64,000 bases of DNA from an uncultured Mediterraneibacter sp. (lineage in GTDB: Bacteria; Bacillota; Clostridia; Lachnospirales; Lachnospiraceae): the NCBI GenBank assembly GCA_944376695.1, contig CALWDM010000006.1, positions 1 through 64,000 of the forward strand, written 5' to 3'. The translations under genes were made by a program, and so were the position numbers. Under the pieces are notes generated by a model. That model did no database searches, was not told where the DNA came from, and saw only the letters and a list, made by a program, of their open reading frames with translations. Positions 1-8,191 of this stretch are shown here, one piece after another; positions within the stretch are counted from its first letter, which is position 1; the number at the start of each line of letters is the position of its first letter.

Positions 1-231
1 CCTGCACTTACATCTTGATTTACTGATATCGAAATTTTGCCATTTTGCGTAGAAAATCATTTATAAGTGGCCTAAAAAAGATGAACAATATAAAATAAGA
101 TTTAAACTTGCTTTTCTTTAATAACATTGCCATAAAATGAATGATTTCTAAAGCAATCACATCAAACTGCAGAAACATATAGAAAAATATTTTCTGTTTT
201 TGGCTTTAGCTCAAAATACTCATCTTACTAT
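1..231. other. AT-rich stretch after the tail chaperone gene
   Basis: This stretch is much more AT-rich than the phage genes to its right, and the change is abrupt at the stop of the gpGT frame (232). A tail tape-measure gene would normally follow here but is not present. The only open frame I see is on the minus strand at 20-178 (52 codons, ATG at 178, hydrophobic and lysine-rich, no convincing ribosome binding site). I do not recognise it and it may not be a gene. Confidence 0.5.
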
Positions 232-396
232 TCAAAATCTATCGAAATCCTCCTGAGTTGCCACCACCGCATACTTACACTCATCATTGCGGCTCTCCAC
301 ATACATATCGTTCACCATCCCGATCGTAAGCAGATCCAGGTCCCGGATGGAAAGCCCCAGCTGCACACACCGCAGGAGGAACAGGGGCGTCGTCAT
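232..396 (-). CDS. C-terminal (T) part of phage tail assembly chaperone gpGT
   Basis: This short frame of 54 codons begins MTTPLFLLRC and overlaps the stop of the upstream gpG gene by the bases ATGA. It lies in the -1 frame relative to gpG and has no independent Shine-Dalgarno. It is most simply read as the T extension of a gpG-gpGT pair, made when ribosomes slip at 417-423. In lambda-like siphophages G and GT bind the tape measure and recruit the major tail protein. After the slip the fused protein would read LRPTDRE and then this frame, giving about 179 residues. The frameshift reading is inference from the slippery sequence and gene order. Confidence 0.75.
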   Translation of the reverse strand: MTTPLFLLRCVQLGLSIRDLDLLTIGMVNDMYVESRNDECKYAVVATQEDFDRF

Positions 397-770
397 TTCC
401 CGGTCAGTCGGGCGAAGTTTTTTTTAGCCTGCGCATCCGTCTGGGTATTCAGCCCCCACAGCTCAATGATCTGGGGCAGTACCTGATAGATGGAAAAAGT
501 GTTAAAGCTGTCCAGCCATTCCTCCGGCGTATCCGGGATGGAAGGGTCGGCATGCTTCGCCATCACATAGGCGATATTCTCAAACATTTCCAAAGAGAAC
601 AGATCCAGATTGGAATTCTCCGGGTCATTCTTATCAATCCCCTTTTCCAGATCCCGCAGGTCTTTGTAAATATCCCGGTGGAACCGCATCCGGTAAATCC
701 GGGGAATGGCGGCGGAGGCCTTAAACGCGACCTCCTGCCCATCAATCGTGATATTTTTCTTCATGCTCAT
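393..770 (-). CDS. Phage tail assembly chaperone gpG-like
   Basis: A 125-residue soluble protein directly after the major tail protein, the usual place of the gpG-type chaperone that helps tail-tube assembly around the tape measure. It begins MSMKKNITIDGQEVAFKASA, a charged N-terminus typical of these chaperones, and ends with AKKNFARLTGK, whose codons include the slippery heptamer at 417-423. The start at 770 overlaps the stop of the major tail gene (ATGA type) and is preceded by GGGGAG. Assignment rests on gene order, size and the frameshift signal rather than a catalytic motif. Confidence 0.75.
   Translation of the reverse strand: MSMKKNITIDGQEVAFKASAAIPRIYRMRFHRDIYKDLRDLEKGIDKNDPENSNLDLFSLEMFENIAYVMAKHADPSIPDTPEEWLDSFNTFSIYQVLPQIIELWGLNTQTDAQAKKNFARLTGK
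417..423 (-). promoter_or_regulatory. Programmed -1 frameshift slippery site A AAA AAC
   Basis: Eight consecutive A residues followed by C on the minus strand place the heptamer A AAA AAC exactly in the gpG frame (codons AAA AAC at 422-417). Slipping back one base leads straight into the 232-396 frame with no stop. A small CCCG/CGGG stem begins a few bases downstream. Position and type match the tail-chaperone frameshift known in many siphophages. Confidence 0.8.
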
Positions 771-1411
771 AATGTCTCCCCTCCGATTTCATCCTCTTCC
801 ATTCCCCGCAGGCTGGACTGCTGTACCCCGGAAGTCTCCAGATCTGTCACCGTCGGCATATACACAGAGGTATACCAGCCGGTGTAGACCGTATCCGTGG
901 TGCTGTCCCCGGTACGTGCCTTCACATAGCCGTTGGCCAAGGGTGCCGCCGTGATGGCCAGCGTTTCCGTCTGTACCTCAATCTCTTCCTCATTGGTCGC
1001 GGACTCAATATTCGGCCTTGCCGCCGAACAGTTGTACAGCACATGGCGGATCTTCTTCACATCCCCGTCAAACTCAAAAAGCAAGGCAAAGTTCGCTGTC
1101 TCCACATTGGCGCTCTCCACCAGCACACTGTTGTCATCCAGGGATTCCTTCAGCACATCCGTCCGGAAGCTCTCCGGCACCATGGCCAGTTCCAGATCCC
1201 CCTCATAGCCCATGTTGTTGGAGATCGTATAGTAGGCGTACCCATCCGCGTAAAAATTGGACGGCTCGCCGTTGGGTTCCAGGGACAGGGATACCGCGCC
1301 CGGCATAGCCACCGGCGTCCCGAAGGTCACCTCCCCTTCTTCACTTACTGTAATCAGCGCGTAATGCACATTGCAGATATTGAATTTTACTTTATTCTTC
1401 TTATTCGGCAT
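767..1411 (-). CDS. Phage major tail protein (phi13/TP901-1-like)
   Basis: A 214-residue protein beginning MPNKKNKVKFNICNVHYALI, with the segment VTFGTPVAMPGAVSLSLEPNG typical of the tail-tube subunit family found in low-GC Gram-positive siphophages. It polymerises into the hollow tail tube through which DNA leaves. GGAGGG lies a few bases before the ATG at 1411. It follows the tail-completion genes and precedes the gpG/gpGT pair, the standard order. The C-terminal part (ETLAITAAPLANGYVKARTG) resembles the conserved core that forms the tube interface. I am confident of the family, less of the exact subfamily. Confidence 0.85.
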   Translation of the reverse strand: MPNKKNKVKFNICNVHYALITVSEEGEVTFGTPVAMPGAVSLSLEPNGEPSNFYADGYAYYTISNNMGYEGDLELAMVPESFRTDVLKESLDDNSVLVESANVETANFALLFEFDGDVKKIRHVLYNCSAARPNIESATNEEEIEVQTETLAITAAPLANGYVKARTGDSTTDTVYTGWYTSVYMPTVTDLETSGVQQSSLRGMEEDEIGGETL

Positions 1412-1732
1412 TTACATTCCCTCCATATTAAAAGAGTACAGAACCTCGTACAGCTTCTCACTGTCAATCCAGGTTTCCGTCTTATTATAAAAAATCCCCG
1501 CCGCATCAAGCGCATCCTCTATTTTCTGCTCCGAAGCAAGGTCTTTGAAATCCGTGTACAGTTCCGCCCGCACCTCGCTGATCCGATAATAGACCTTCCC
1601 GTCCGCGGAAAAGTTATCGCTCCCCGGAAGCAGATAACAGACAAAGGGCGGATCCGGCGCTTCCCCTTCCGCGAAATGGTCATAGGCATAGGGGAAGCCG
1701 GCGTTTTTCAAAATATCCAGAAGTTTATCCAT
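1412..1732 (-). CDS. Phage tail-terminator / minor tail component
   Basis: A 106-residue protein (MDKLLDILKNAGFPYAYDHF) with the segment PPFVCYLLPGSDNF, which resembles the small tail-completion proteins sitting between the gp10-like protein and the major tail protein in HK97-type phages. These cap the tail tube and join it to the head. It overlaps the upstream gp10-like gene by eight bases and is followed almost immediately by the major tail gene, so translation is probably coupled. No enzyme motif is present; assignment is mainly by position and fold-type resemblance. Confidence 0.6.
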   Translation of the reverse strand: MDKLLDILKNAGFPYAYDHFAEGEAPDPPFVCYLLPGSDNFSADGKVYYRISEVRAELYTDFKDLASEQKIEDALDAAGIFYNKTETWIDSEKLYEVLYSFNMEGM

Positions 1733-2108
1733 CCCTCAGGCTCCTTTCGATCTCTTCCTCCAGCTGCCGGATGCCCTTTTCCTCCGCCGGGACGATATGG
1801 GCTTTGCCCGCCACCCGTCCGCCGTTCCGCTTCGCGTGGCCGTACTCCAGCAGATGGGCCAGCTGGTAGCGGTTTTTAGAATGGACCGTCAGCGTCAGGC
1901 TGCTGGATGTCTCTTTTGTCTTCTTCACCGCCCAGCTTTTGGCGTAGTCCCCGGTATCCTTCGGGGCGTTGGCGCGGATCTCCTTTTTTACCATCTCCCC
2001 GGCATCCCTGACCGCCTGCTTTACATCCTCGGCAGCCAGATCCGCGTATTCCTCCAAAGTCTCCATAACAGCGTCCGCCAGATCCCCGATCTGCACGGTC
2101 TGTCCCAT
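1725..2108 (-). CDS. HK97 gp10-family head-tail joining protein
   Basis: A 127-residue protein. The ATG at 2108 (MGQTVQIGDLADAV) is preferred over a GTG two codons earlier because GAGGCGG is spaced better for it. The core DTGDYAKSWAVKK followed by HLLEYGHAKRNGGRVAG is the hallmark of the HK97 gp10 / Bacillus phage SPP1 gp17-like family. These proteins lie at the tail side of the head-tail interface. The conserved EYG-H-RNGG segment is complete. The end of the gene overlaps the next by eight bases. Confidence 0.85.
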   Translation of the reverse strand: MGQTVQIGDLADAVMETLEEYADLAAEDVKQAVRDAGEMVKKEIRANAPKDTGDYAKSWAVKKTKETSSSLTLTVHSKNRYQLAHLLEYGHAKRNGGRVAGKAHIVPAEEKGIRQLEEEIERSLRDG

Positions 2109-2110
2109 AG

Positions 2111-2443
2111 TCACCGCCTCGCTTTCTCACACCGGAACTTCAGCGCTTTCTTCTTATAGTTCATGTGATCCACAGCCACGATGTTGTAGATTTCCCCTTG
2201 AAAAAGGATGCGGAAGCCGTCCGCCGTCACCTCCGCCGCCCGTTTGCAGAAACGGACGGTGAAAGCAAGGTCGGATTCCGCCACCGTCAATCCGGCCGCT
2301 GCCTTTTCCTGCCCGCCCTCACCGCTGACCGTGGCATGACAGGTATAATAATCCTCCCAGACATTCTTCCGGTTCCCAATAGAATCCGACACCACGGAAT
2401 TCTTCTGGAAGGTCACTTTTACATTCAGAAGATCGATCTCCAT
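2111..2443 (-). CDS. Phage head-closure / head-tail adaptor protein
   Basis: A 110-residue protein of the SPP1 gp16 / HK97 gp7-like adaptor type. It shows the pattern VTFQKNSVVSDSIGNRKNVWEDYYTCHATV, followed by an F-V-R-F strand and a C-terminal VDHMNYKKKALKFRCEKARR in which the K/R-rich last strand is typical. It closes the portal vertex after packaging. Its start at 2443 coincides with the stop region of the connector gene (one-base overlap), and its stop lies just before the gp10-like gene, so the set forms one translationally coupled head-completion block. Confidence 0.8.
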   Translation of the reverse strand: MEIDLLNVKVTFQKNSVVSDSIGNRKNVWEDYYTCHATVSGEGGQEKAAAGLTVAESDLAFTVRFCKRAAEVTADGFRILFQGEIYNIVAVDHMNYKKKALKFRCEKARR

Positions 2444-2718
2444 TAGAACGCCTCCTTCCGGCTGCCGAAGAGCAGGGCTCGAAGCGTCAGGTTCAGGGCA
2501 TGGTGGTCAGCTTCCTCCCGGTGTTCATACAGATAGGCCACAGTATACATCACCGCCGTTTTTCCATTCTCCGCTTCCTGCAGGCCGCTTTCCTCATCTG
2601 TCCGCAGGATATCCATGCACATCCGCTCCGCAGATGCCAAAAGTGTGGTGATCAGCCCATCGTCCTCATCGTCATCTACCCGAAGATAATTCTTCATTTC
2701 TTCCAGCGTCACCAGCAT
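2443..2718 (-). CDS. Phage gp6-like head-tail connector
   Basis: A 91-residue all-helical protein beginning MLVTLEEMKNYLRVDDDEDD, the standard opening of gp6-type connector proteins (the short motif LRVD-ED-LI). It forms a ring beneath the portal. It follows the capsid gene after a 73-base gap that contains a GC-rich imperfect hairpin but no further gene. The ribosome binding site GAAGGAGGG lies just upstream. The family assignment is strong because the N-terminal motif and the gene order agree. Confidence 0.85.
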   Translation of the reverse strand: MLVTLEEMKNYLRVDDDEDDGLITTLLASAERMCMDILRTDEESGLQEAENGKTAVMYTVAYLYEHREEADHHALNLTLRALLFGSRKEAF

Positions 2719-2791
2719 CCCGCCTGCCCTCCTTCCTTACCAGCGGCGCCCCATGTCCGGGGACACCGCCCGATTTTTTACATCCAACACA

Positions 2792-3997
2792 TCAGGCACT
2801 GGCCTTCTGCGCCAGCACCTTCACCGCCTCGGACAGTACCAGCTTCCCGTCCACCCTCTGGGAGCCAAGGAAGCCCACCTGGCCGTTGGCGGCATACAGT
2901 TCGTTCAGCCGCTTGAAGGAACGTCCCTGCCGGTCCGCAATCCAGTAATAGCTGAAATCGCCGAAGGCAATGGTCTTCGCCCCCGCCGCGATCACCGGCA
3001 TATATGCGGAGGTCTTCACCGGCCTGCCAAGCAGGGTATCCGGCGTACCGGCCATCAGGGACGGCTGCCACAGGTACTGCCCCGTGGAATCCTTCAGCTT
3101 GCGCACCGCCTTGATGGTGGAATCGTTCAGCACCCATACCGCCTTCTTCCGATAAGGGGATTTCAGGGAATAAAACAGGTCCATCAGCTCATCTGCCGTA
3201 ATAGCCGTAGAGGACGCCGACGTCACCCCGGTCTCCGCTCCGCCTGTGGCCGCAAGAACGCCCAGAGGCTTCCCGGAGCCGTCCCCGGTAAAGAAGGCCT
3301 CTTCCTCCTTCGCCCCGATCCGGCGGGCAAATTCCTTCGCGATATAGGATTCCAAGTCAAAGACGCTGTCGTTTAAAAGTTCCTCGGATACTTTGATCAT
3401 GGTACCCACCTTATAAGCCCCGATGGATACCTGCCCGAAGGAATCATCGCTCTCCGTGTAGGCCCCTTCCTCATCGATCCAGGATGCCGTTCCCTTCGTT
3501 GCCACTACCGGGATCTTCCGGTCGCCGCTGGAAGTACGGATCACGTTTGCCAGCTGGCGGAACACATTTTCCTCTTCCAGGGCTTCCACCAGGGTACGTT
3601 CATACTCATCCGGCACAAGATACCCGCCCTCGGAATCTGTTCCCTCTTCCAGTGCGTTGACCACGCTGGGAAGCGGCACCTTGGAGCGCATGGCGTTCCA
3701 GAAATTGGCCTTGTATTCCTCCGAAGCCCGCCCGGTCTTCTCCTTTCCCGCGCTGCCGGATGCCGGACGCCCGGTCAGGGGCTGATTCACCGGCTGGGAC
3801 AGCTCCCTCTCAAAGGCTTCCTGCCGCTCCATCCTGGCGATCTCTTTTCCCAGATCCGTGATCTCCTGTTCCATACGGGTATAGGCGGCGTCATCCTCCG
3901 CAGACAGCACACCTTTTTCATTCCTGTGGGAATCCAGAAAGGCTTTCGCTGCCTCCCACGCCTTCGCCCTCTTCTCTCTCAGTTCTAAAATCGTCAT
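2792..3997 (-). CDS. HK97-fold major capsid protein with N-terminal delta domain
   Basis: A 401-residue capsid subunit. The ATG at 3997 is chosen over an upstream GTG because GGAGGAC would be too close to the latter. Residues 1-100 are a charged coiled coil (RAKAWEAAKAFLDSHRNEKG) of the kind that acts as a scaffold and is cleaved by the prohead protease. The rest is the HK97 shell domain, with EGGYLVPDEYERTLVEAL, the IRTSSGDRKIPV strand and a central ALGVLAATGG-like loop. The protease gene lies immediately upstream, consistent with maturation cleavage near residue 100 (inference). Confidence 0.93.
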   Translation of the reverse strand: MTILELREKRAKAWEAAKAFLDSHRNEKGVLSAEDDAAYTRMEQEITDLGKEIARMERQEAFERELSQPVNQPLTGRPASGSAGKEKTGRASEEYKANFWNAMRSKVPLPSVVNALEEGTDSEGGYLVPDEYERTLVEALEEENVFRQLANVIRTSSGDRKIPVVATKGTASWIDEEGAYTESDDSFGQVSIGAYKVGTMIKVSEELLNDSVFDLESYIAKEFARRIGAKEEEAFFTGDGSGKPLGVLAATGGAETGVTSASSTAITADELMDLFYSLKSPYRKKAVWVLNDSTIKAVRKLKDSTGQYLWQPSLMAGTPDTLLGRPVKTSAYMPVIAAGAKTIAFGDFSYYWIADRQGRSFKRLNELYAANGQVGFLGSQRVDGKLVLSEAVKVLAQKASA

Positions 3998-4011
3998 CGT
4001 CACGTCCTCCT

Positions 4012-4752
4012 CTAATTCTTCAATAAATTAAGCCGCTCGTAGAGACTGTCTACGCTGCGGCCTGTTGGTTCGGTTTTCGGTTTTGTCCTGCACTTTGCCG
4101 CGATCTTATCCATTAAGGAATTGACTGCGGCGGCTTCGGAATAGAGCATGGATACCGCGGGCGGCTCCATGTCATCCGGAACTTCAGAACGTTTCAGGAT
4201 CCCATCGGCAAACCCCAGTTCCACTGCTTTCCCGGCATCCATCCAGGTTTCCGCGTCCATCATATGGGACAGCTTAGCTCGGGACAGGCCGGTCTTGATC
4301 TCATAGGCGTTGATGATGGAATCCTTCACGCTTTCCAGCATCTCAATGGCCTTCTGCATTTCTCCGGAATCTCCCCAGGCGATGGTGGCCGGGTTATGGA
4401 TCATCAGCATGCCTACCGGCGAGATCAGCACTTTTGTGCCTGCCATAGCGATCACACTTGCCGCAGACGCCGCGATCCCATCGATCTTTACCGTGACATT
4501 TCCCTTATAATCCATCAGCATGTTGTAAATCTGGGCCGCGGCCACACAGTCCCCGCCGGGGCTGTTGATCCACACTGTGATATCGCCGCTTCCCGCCATC
4601 AGTTCTTCCTTAAAAAGAGCCGGTGTGACTTCATCGTCATACCAGCTCTCCTCCGCAATCGTCCCATTCAGGAACAGCACCCTCTCAATCCTCTCCTCAC
4701 CGGAATCCTGATCCCGGATCTTCCTGCTCTTCCAGTTCCAAAATTTCTTCAT
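4012..4752 (-). CDS. ClpP-like prohead maturation protease
   Basis: A 246-residue Ser protease of the ClpP fold that cleaves the capsid scaffold domain. WINSPGGD (61-68) forms the oxyanion-strand region, the nucleophile is Ser96 in DGIAASAAS, and His119 in MLMIHNP completes the visible pair; an Asp follows further on in the family. About 40 C-terminal residues are variable. The gene overlaps the portal gene by four bases (ATGA), typical of portal-protease-capsid cassettes in HK97-type phages. Confidence 0.92.
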   Translation of the reverse strand: MKKFWNWKSRKIRDQDSGEERIERVLFLNGTIAEESWYDDEVTPALFKEELMAGSGDITVWINSPGGDCVAAAQIYNMLMDYKGNVTVKIDGIAASAASVIAMAGTKVLISPVGMLMIHNPATIAWGDSGEMQKAIEMLESVKDSIINAYEIKTGLSRAKLSHMMDAETWMDAGKAVELGFADGILKRSEVPDDMEPPAVSMLYSEAAAVNSLMDKIAAKCRTKPKTEPTGRSVDSLYERLNLLKN

Positions 4753-6044
4753 CGGATCTCTTCTCCTTTCCCCTCAAAATCATCTGCCCCTGCAGGCATC
4801 CCCTGCTGACCTGTTCCAAACAGCCCGGCATCCGCAAGCTTCGTCATGTTTCCGTTGATCAGATACAGATCCCCGCCCTGCTCTGCCGGGATCCGGTCCA
4901 GGTTTTCCAGTTCCCTGATATCGTTGGCGCTCATCCAGCCGTTCTGCCTTGCCGTAGCGTAGCCATTCATCCGGCTCTGGTAGTCCCCTCTGAGCAGGCC
5001 GTCCACGTTGAACTTGATGAAATACTGCTTTTTCTCCTCCCTGGACAGTAAAGAACGCACCATGGACTGCTCCCACCGGGACACCCAGGGATCCAGGGTA
5101 TACTTCACGAATTCCAGGGACTGCTGCTCGATATTGTTGAAGGACGACTTTTCCAGATCCCCGATCATATGGGGCGGAACCCGGAAGATCCGGGCGATCT
5201 CATCCAGTTGGAACTTCCTTGTTTCCAGGAACTGCGCCTGCTCCGGCGAAATGGAGATAGGCGTATACTTCATCCCTTCTTCCAGCACCGCCACCTTGTT
5301 GGCGTTCCCGGATCCGCCAAATGTCCTCTGCCAGCTTTCCCGCACCCGGCTGGGATCTTTGATCGTCCCCGGATGTTCCAACACCCCGGAAGGCGCCGCG
5401 CCGTTGGCGAAAAACTTCGCCCCGTATTCCTCGCAGGCCATGGCCATGCCGATGGCGTTCTTCGCCATAGCAATGGGCGAATAGCCCACCAGCCCGTCAA
5501 ATCCCAGACCAGGGATATGCAGCACTTCATAAGGGGACAGCCGGACAATGGATCCCTTCATGGTCGGCGCGTCATCGGAATACAGGGTGTACTCGTAGTA
5601 CAGCTGCCCTTTGTCATCCCTGTCCACATACATCCGGTCTGCCATTAAAGGATATAAGGCAATCACCTCACCCCTCCCGTTCCGGATAATCTGAGCGTAG
5701 GCGTTGCCCCACAAAAGCAGATGCGTCATCAGCGTCTCACGAAAGACAAAAGACGTCATCTCCGGGTTCGGCTCATCATGGAGCAGGAAATAAAGAGGAT
5801 GGTTGACCGCCTTCTCTTTCCCGCCATTCTCTGTATACCGGTAAAACTGCAGGGGCAGGCTGGCCACCGCCTCCGACAGGATCCTCACGCAGGAATACAC
5901 TGCCGTCATCTGCATGGCCGTCCGTTCATTCACCCGCTTCCCGGAAGTGCTCCCTCCCATAAAGAAAGTATAGCCGCTGCCGGACGTCCGGTTTTCCGGC
6001 TTATCCCTGCTCCTTCCAAACCCAAACAAACTTAAAATTCCCAT
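4749..6044 (-). CDS. HK97-family phage portal protein
   Basis: A 431-residue portal subunit (MGILSLFGFGRSRDKPENRT). The hallmark segments are present: SGKRVNERTAMQMTAVYSCVRILSEAVASLP near the N-terminus, RNGRGEVIALYPLMADRM, FRVPPHMIGDLEKSSFNNIEQQ and LDPWVSRWEQ. Twelve copies form the ring at one vertex through which DNA is pumped by the terminase encoded just upstream. Thirteen bases separate it from the large terminase gene. Length is normal for the family and nothing is broken. Confidence 0.95.
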   Translation of the reverse strand: MGILSLFGFGRSRDKPENRTSGSGYTFFMGGSTSGKRVNERTAMQMTAVYSCVRILSEAVASLPLQFYRYTENGGKEKAVNHPLYFLLHDEPNPEMTSFVFRETLMTHLLLWGNAYAQIIRNGRGEVIALYPLMADRMYVDRDDKGQLYYEYTLYSDDAPTMKGSIVRLSPYEVLHIPGLGFDGLVGYSPIAMAKNAIGMAMACEEYGAKFFANGAAPSGVLEHPGTIKDPSRVRESWQRTFGGSGNANKVAVLEEGMKYTPISISPEQAQFLETRKFQLDEIARIFRVPPHMIGDLEKSSFNNIEQQSLEFVKYTLDPWVSRWEQSMVRSLLSREEKKQYFIKFNVDGLLRGDYQSRMNGYATARQNGWMSANDIRELENLDRIPAEQGGDLYLINGNMTKLADAGLFGTGQQGMPAGADDFEGKGEEIR

Positions 6045-6056
6045 GAAAACCTCCTA

Positions 6057-7658
6057 TCAAAACACCAGCAGTCCTCTGGTATCGTAAACCGATTCCCTGG
6101 TATCATTCCCGCACCGGATTGCCCGGTCCAGCCCCATGATCGCCGCGATCGCTCCATCGATCTTCTCCGTGGACTTTTCCTTGTCCGCCTTGATGTTCCC
6201 TGCCGGATCCGTGCGGATAAAGATGTTGTCCATCATCCACCGCAGCACCGAATGCCCGCCGTGGGCGATCCTCTGCTCAAGCGTCAGCTTCATCAGTTCC
6301 TTGGTGGGCGGCGACATGTCCTTAAAGCCCTGGCCAAAGGGAACCACCGTGAAGCCCATCCCTTCCAGGTTCTGGACCATCTGCACGGCGCCCCACCGGT
6401 CAAAAGCGATCTCCCGGATGTTGAACCGCTCCCCCAGGCGTTCAATGAACTTTTCAATATAGCCGTAATGCACCACATTCCCCTCCGTGGTCTGCAGGAA
6501 GCCCTGCCGTTCCCACACATCATAGGGGACATGATCCCTGCGCACCCGCAGGTCCAGCGTCTCTTCCGGGATCCAGAAATACGGGAGCAGCTGGAACTTA
6601 TCTTCCTCATCCAGGGGCGGGAATACCAGGACAAACGCCGTGATATCCGTGGTGGAGGAAAGATCCAGGCCGCCGTAGCAGACACGCCCTTCCAGTTCCT
6701 CTTCATTGATCGCGAAGGCGCATTGATCCCATTTCTCCATCGGCATCCATCGCACCGCCTGCTTCACCCACTGGTTCAGCCTCAGCTGCCGGAAGGAGTT
6801 TTCCTCACCCGGATTCTGCTTCGCCGACTCGCAGGCCGCTTTCACCTTGTCCATCCCCACCGTGATGTCCAGAGACGGATTCGCCTTCTTCCAGACCTTC
6901 GGGTCAGTCCAGTCGTCACCCTCATCCGCTCCATAGATCACCGGGTAAAAAGTCGGATCGATCTTTCGACCTTCCAGGATATCCTTTGCCTTCTGGTGCG
7001 TCTCATAGCAGATGGAGTTGGTATCTGTCCCCGCTGTGGTGATATAAAAGAACAGGGGCTGCATCCTTGCGTCACCGCTGCCTTTTGTCATGACATCAAA
7101 CAGTCTCCTGTCCGGAGCCGCGTGCAGTTCATCATAGACCACCCCATGGATGTTGAATCCATGCTTGGAATAGGCTTCCGAACTGAGTACTTGGTAAAAG
7201 GAGTTGGTCGGCAGGTAGATGATCCGTTTCTGGGATGCCAGAATCTTCACCCGCTTGGAAAGTGCCGGACACATCCGCACCATATCCGCCGCGACATCAA
7301 ACACAATCGCCGCCTGCTGCCGGTCTGAAGCGCATCCGTATACCTCCGCCCGCTCTTCCCCGTCCCCGCAGGTCAGCAGCAGGGCCACCGCGGCCGCAAG
7401 TTCTGATTTTCCCTGCTTTTTGGGGATCTCAATATATGCCTGGTTGAACTGCCGGTACCCATTTTCTTTGATCGTCCCAAACAGGTCCCGGACAATCTGC
7501 TCCTGCCAGTCAATCAGTTCAAACTTTTTCCCTGCCCATTTTCCTTTCGTATGGCACAGGCTCTCAATAAACGCCACCGCATAGTCCGCAGCCTCTTTGT
7601 CGTAATGGGAACCCTTCGCCATGAACCTGGTCTGCTTATACTTCTTCAGTTTTCTCAT
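6057..7658 (-). CDS. Phage terminase large subunit (Terminase_1 family)
   Basis: A 533-residue DNA-packaging motor and nuclease. The ATPase domain has Walker A PKKQGKS (79-85) and Walker B VVYDEL (173-178); the nuclease domain shows the acidic residues Asp332 in GGLDLSS and Asp501 in EKIDGA, as expected for the RNase H-like fold. It pumps DNA through the portal and cuts the concatemer. AGGAGGG precedes the ATG at 7658, which overlaps the stop of the homing-endonuclease gene by four bases. The protein is complete although an endonuclease gene sits directly against it. Confidence 0.95.
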   Translation of the reverse strand: MRKLKKYKQTRFMAKGSHYDKEAADYAVAFIESLCHTKGKWAGKKFELIDWQEQIVRDLFGTIKENGYRQFNQAYIEIPKKQGKSELAAAVALLLTCGDGEERAEVYGCASDRQQAAIVFDVAADMVRMCPALSKRVKILASQKRIIYLPTNSFYQVLSSEAYSKHGFNIHGVVYDELHAAPDRRLFDVMTKGSGDARMQPLFFYITTAGTDTNSICYETHQKAKDILEGRKIDPTFYPVIYGADEGDDWTDPKVWKKANPSLDITVGMDKVKAACESAKQNPGEENSFRQLRLNQWVKQAVRWMPMEKWDQCAFAINEEELEGRVCYGGLDLSSTTDITAFVLVFPPLDEEDKFQLLPYFWIPEETLDLRVRRDHVPYDVWERQGFLQTTEGNVVHYGYIEKFIERLGERFNIREIAFDRWGAVQMVQNLEGMGFTVVPFGQGFKDMSPPTKELMKLTLEQRIAHGGHSVLRWMMDNIFIRTDPAGNIKADKEKSTEKIDGAIAAIMGLDRAIRCGNDTRESVYDTRGLLVF

Positions 7659-8176
7659 GACGATTCCCTCCTGATATTCAGCTTGGCGTACTCCCCATAT
7701 AATCTGCTGGCAGCACGATCCCTCGCCGCAGCTGCCTCTTCCGCAGAAATAAAAAGGCCGAGATAGATTTTCTTTCCATCCCGGCTGATATATGCCTCAT
7801 ATTTTTCAGCTTTTTTATGATAGCTCACACCTTGATATCCTGATGAATTTGTACACCGGATCCTCTGGTTGAACATATTCTGCTGATGGGAACATATCCG
7901 CAGGTTCTTTCTGCGATTGTCCAGCTTATTGCCGGATATATGATCTACTTCATACCCTGGCTCCGGTTTCATCAGATATCTGTGCAAAGGTTCTGTCCGG
8001 GCACCGCCTGGCAGCTTTCTGCTTGTGTGGGAAACCGGATACCCTCTTTTTCCCAACGACCATGTTCTTTGCGATACAGCAGGAAAATCTTCCGCGTCAA
8101 TCAAAAAGAAACTGCCATTCCGAAAGAAAATCCGAAGATACTGCCTATCAGAAGAATATTCAAAAGAATTTCTCAC
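7655..8176 (-). CDS. Free-standing HNH/AP2 homing endonuclease
   Basis: A 173-residue protein with an HNH core (EPLHRYLMKP, VDHISGNKLDNRRKNLR) followed by an AP2-type DNA-binding domain (SSGYQGVSYHKKAEKYEAYI, YLGLFISAEEAAAARD). This order is typical of free-standing phage homing endonucleases, which cut cognate genes lacking them and spread by repair. A GTG start at 8176 is used, with AGGAG upstream. It lies between the methyltransferase and the large terminase, so terminase is a plausible historical target (inference). GC content is lower than in its neighbours, suggesting separate acquisition. Confidence 0.88.
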   Translation of the reverse strand: MRNSFEYSSDRQYLRIFFRNGSFFLIDAEDFPAVSQRTWSLGKRGYPVSHTSRKLPGGARTEPLHRYLMKPEPGYEVDHISGNKLDNRRKNLRICSHQQNMFNQRIRCTNSSGYQGVSYHKKAEKYEAYISRDGKKIYLGLFISAEEAAAARDRAASRLYGEYAKLNIRRESS

Positions 8177-8191
8177 AGCTGCATCATCTCC

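Noticed and set aside
1043..1879. Long plus-strand frame of 278 codons over the tail genes
   Set aside because: It mirrors the leftward tail genes, which have good ribosome binding sites, conserved domains and coupled starts. The plus frame has no domain and low-complexity His/Arg-rich sequence.
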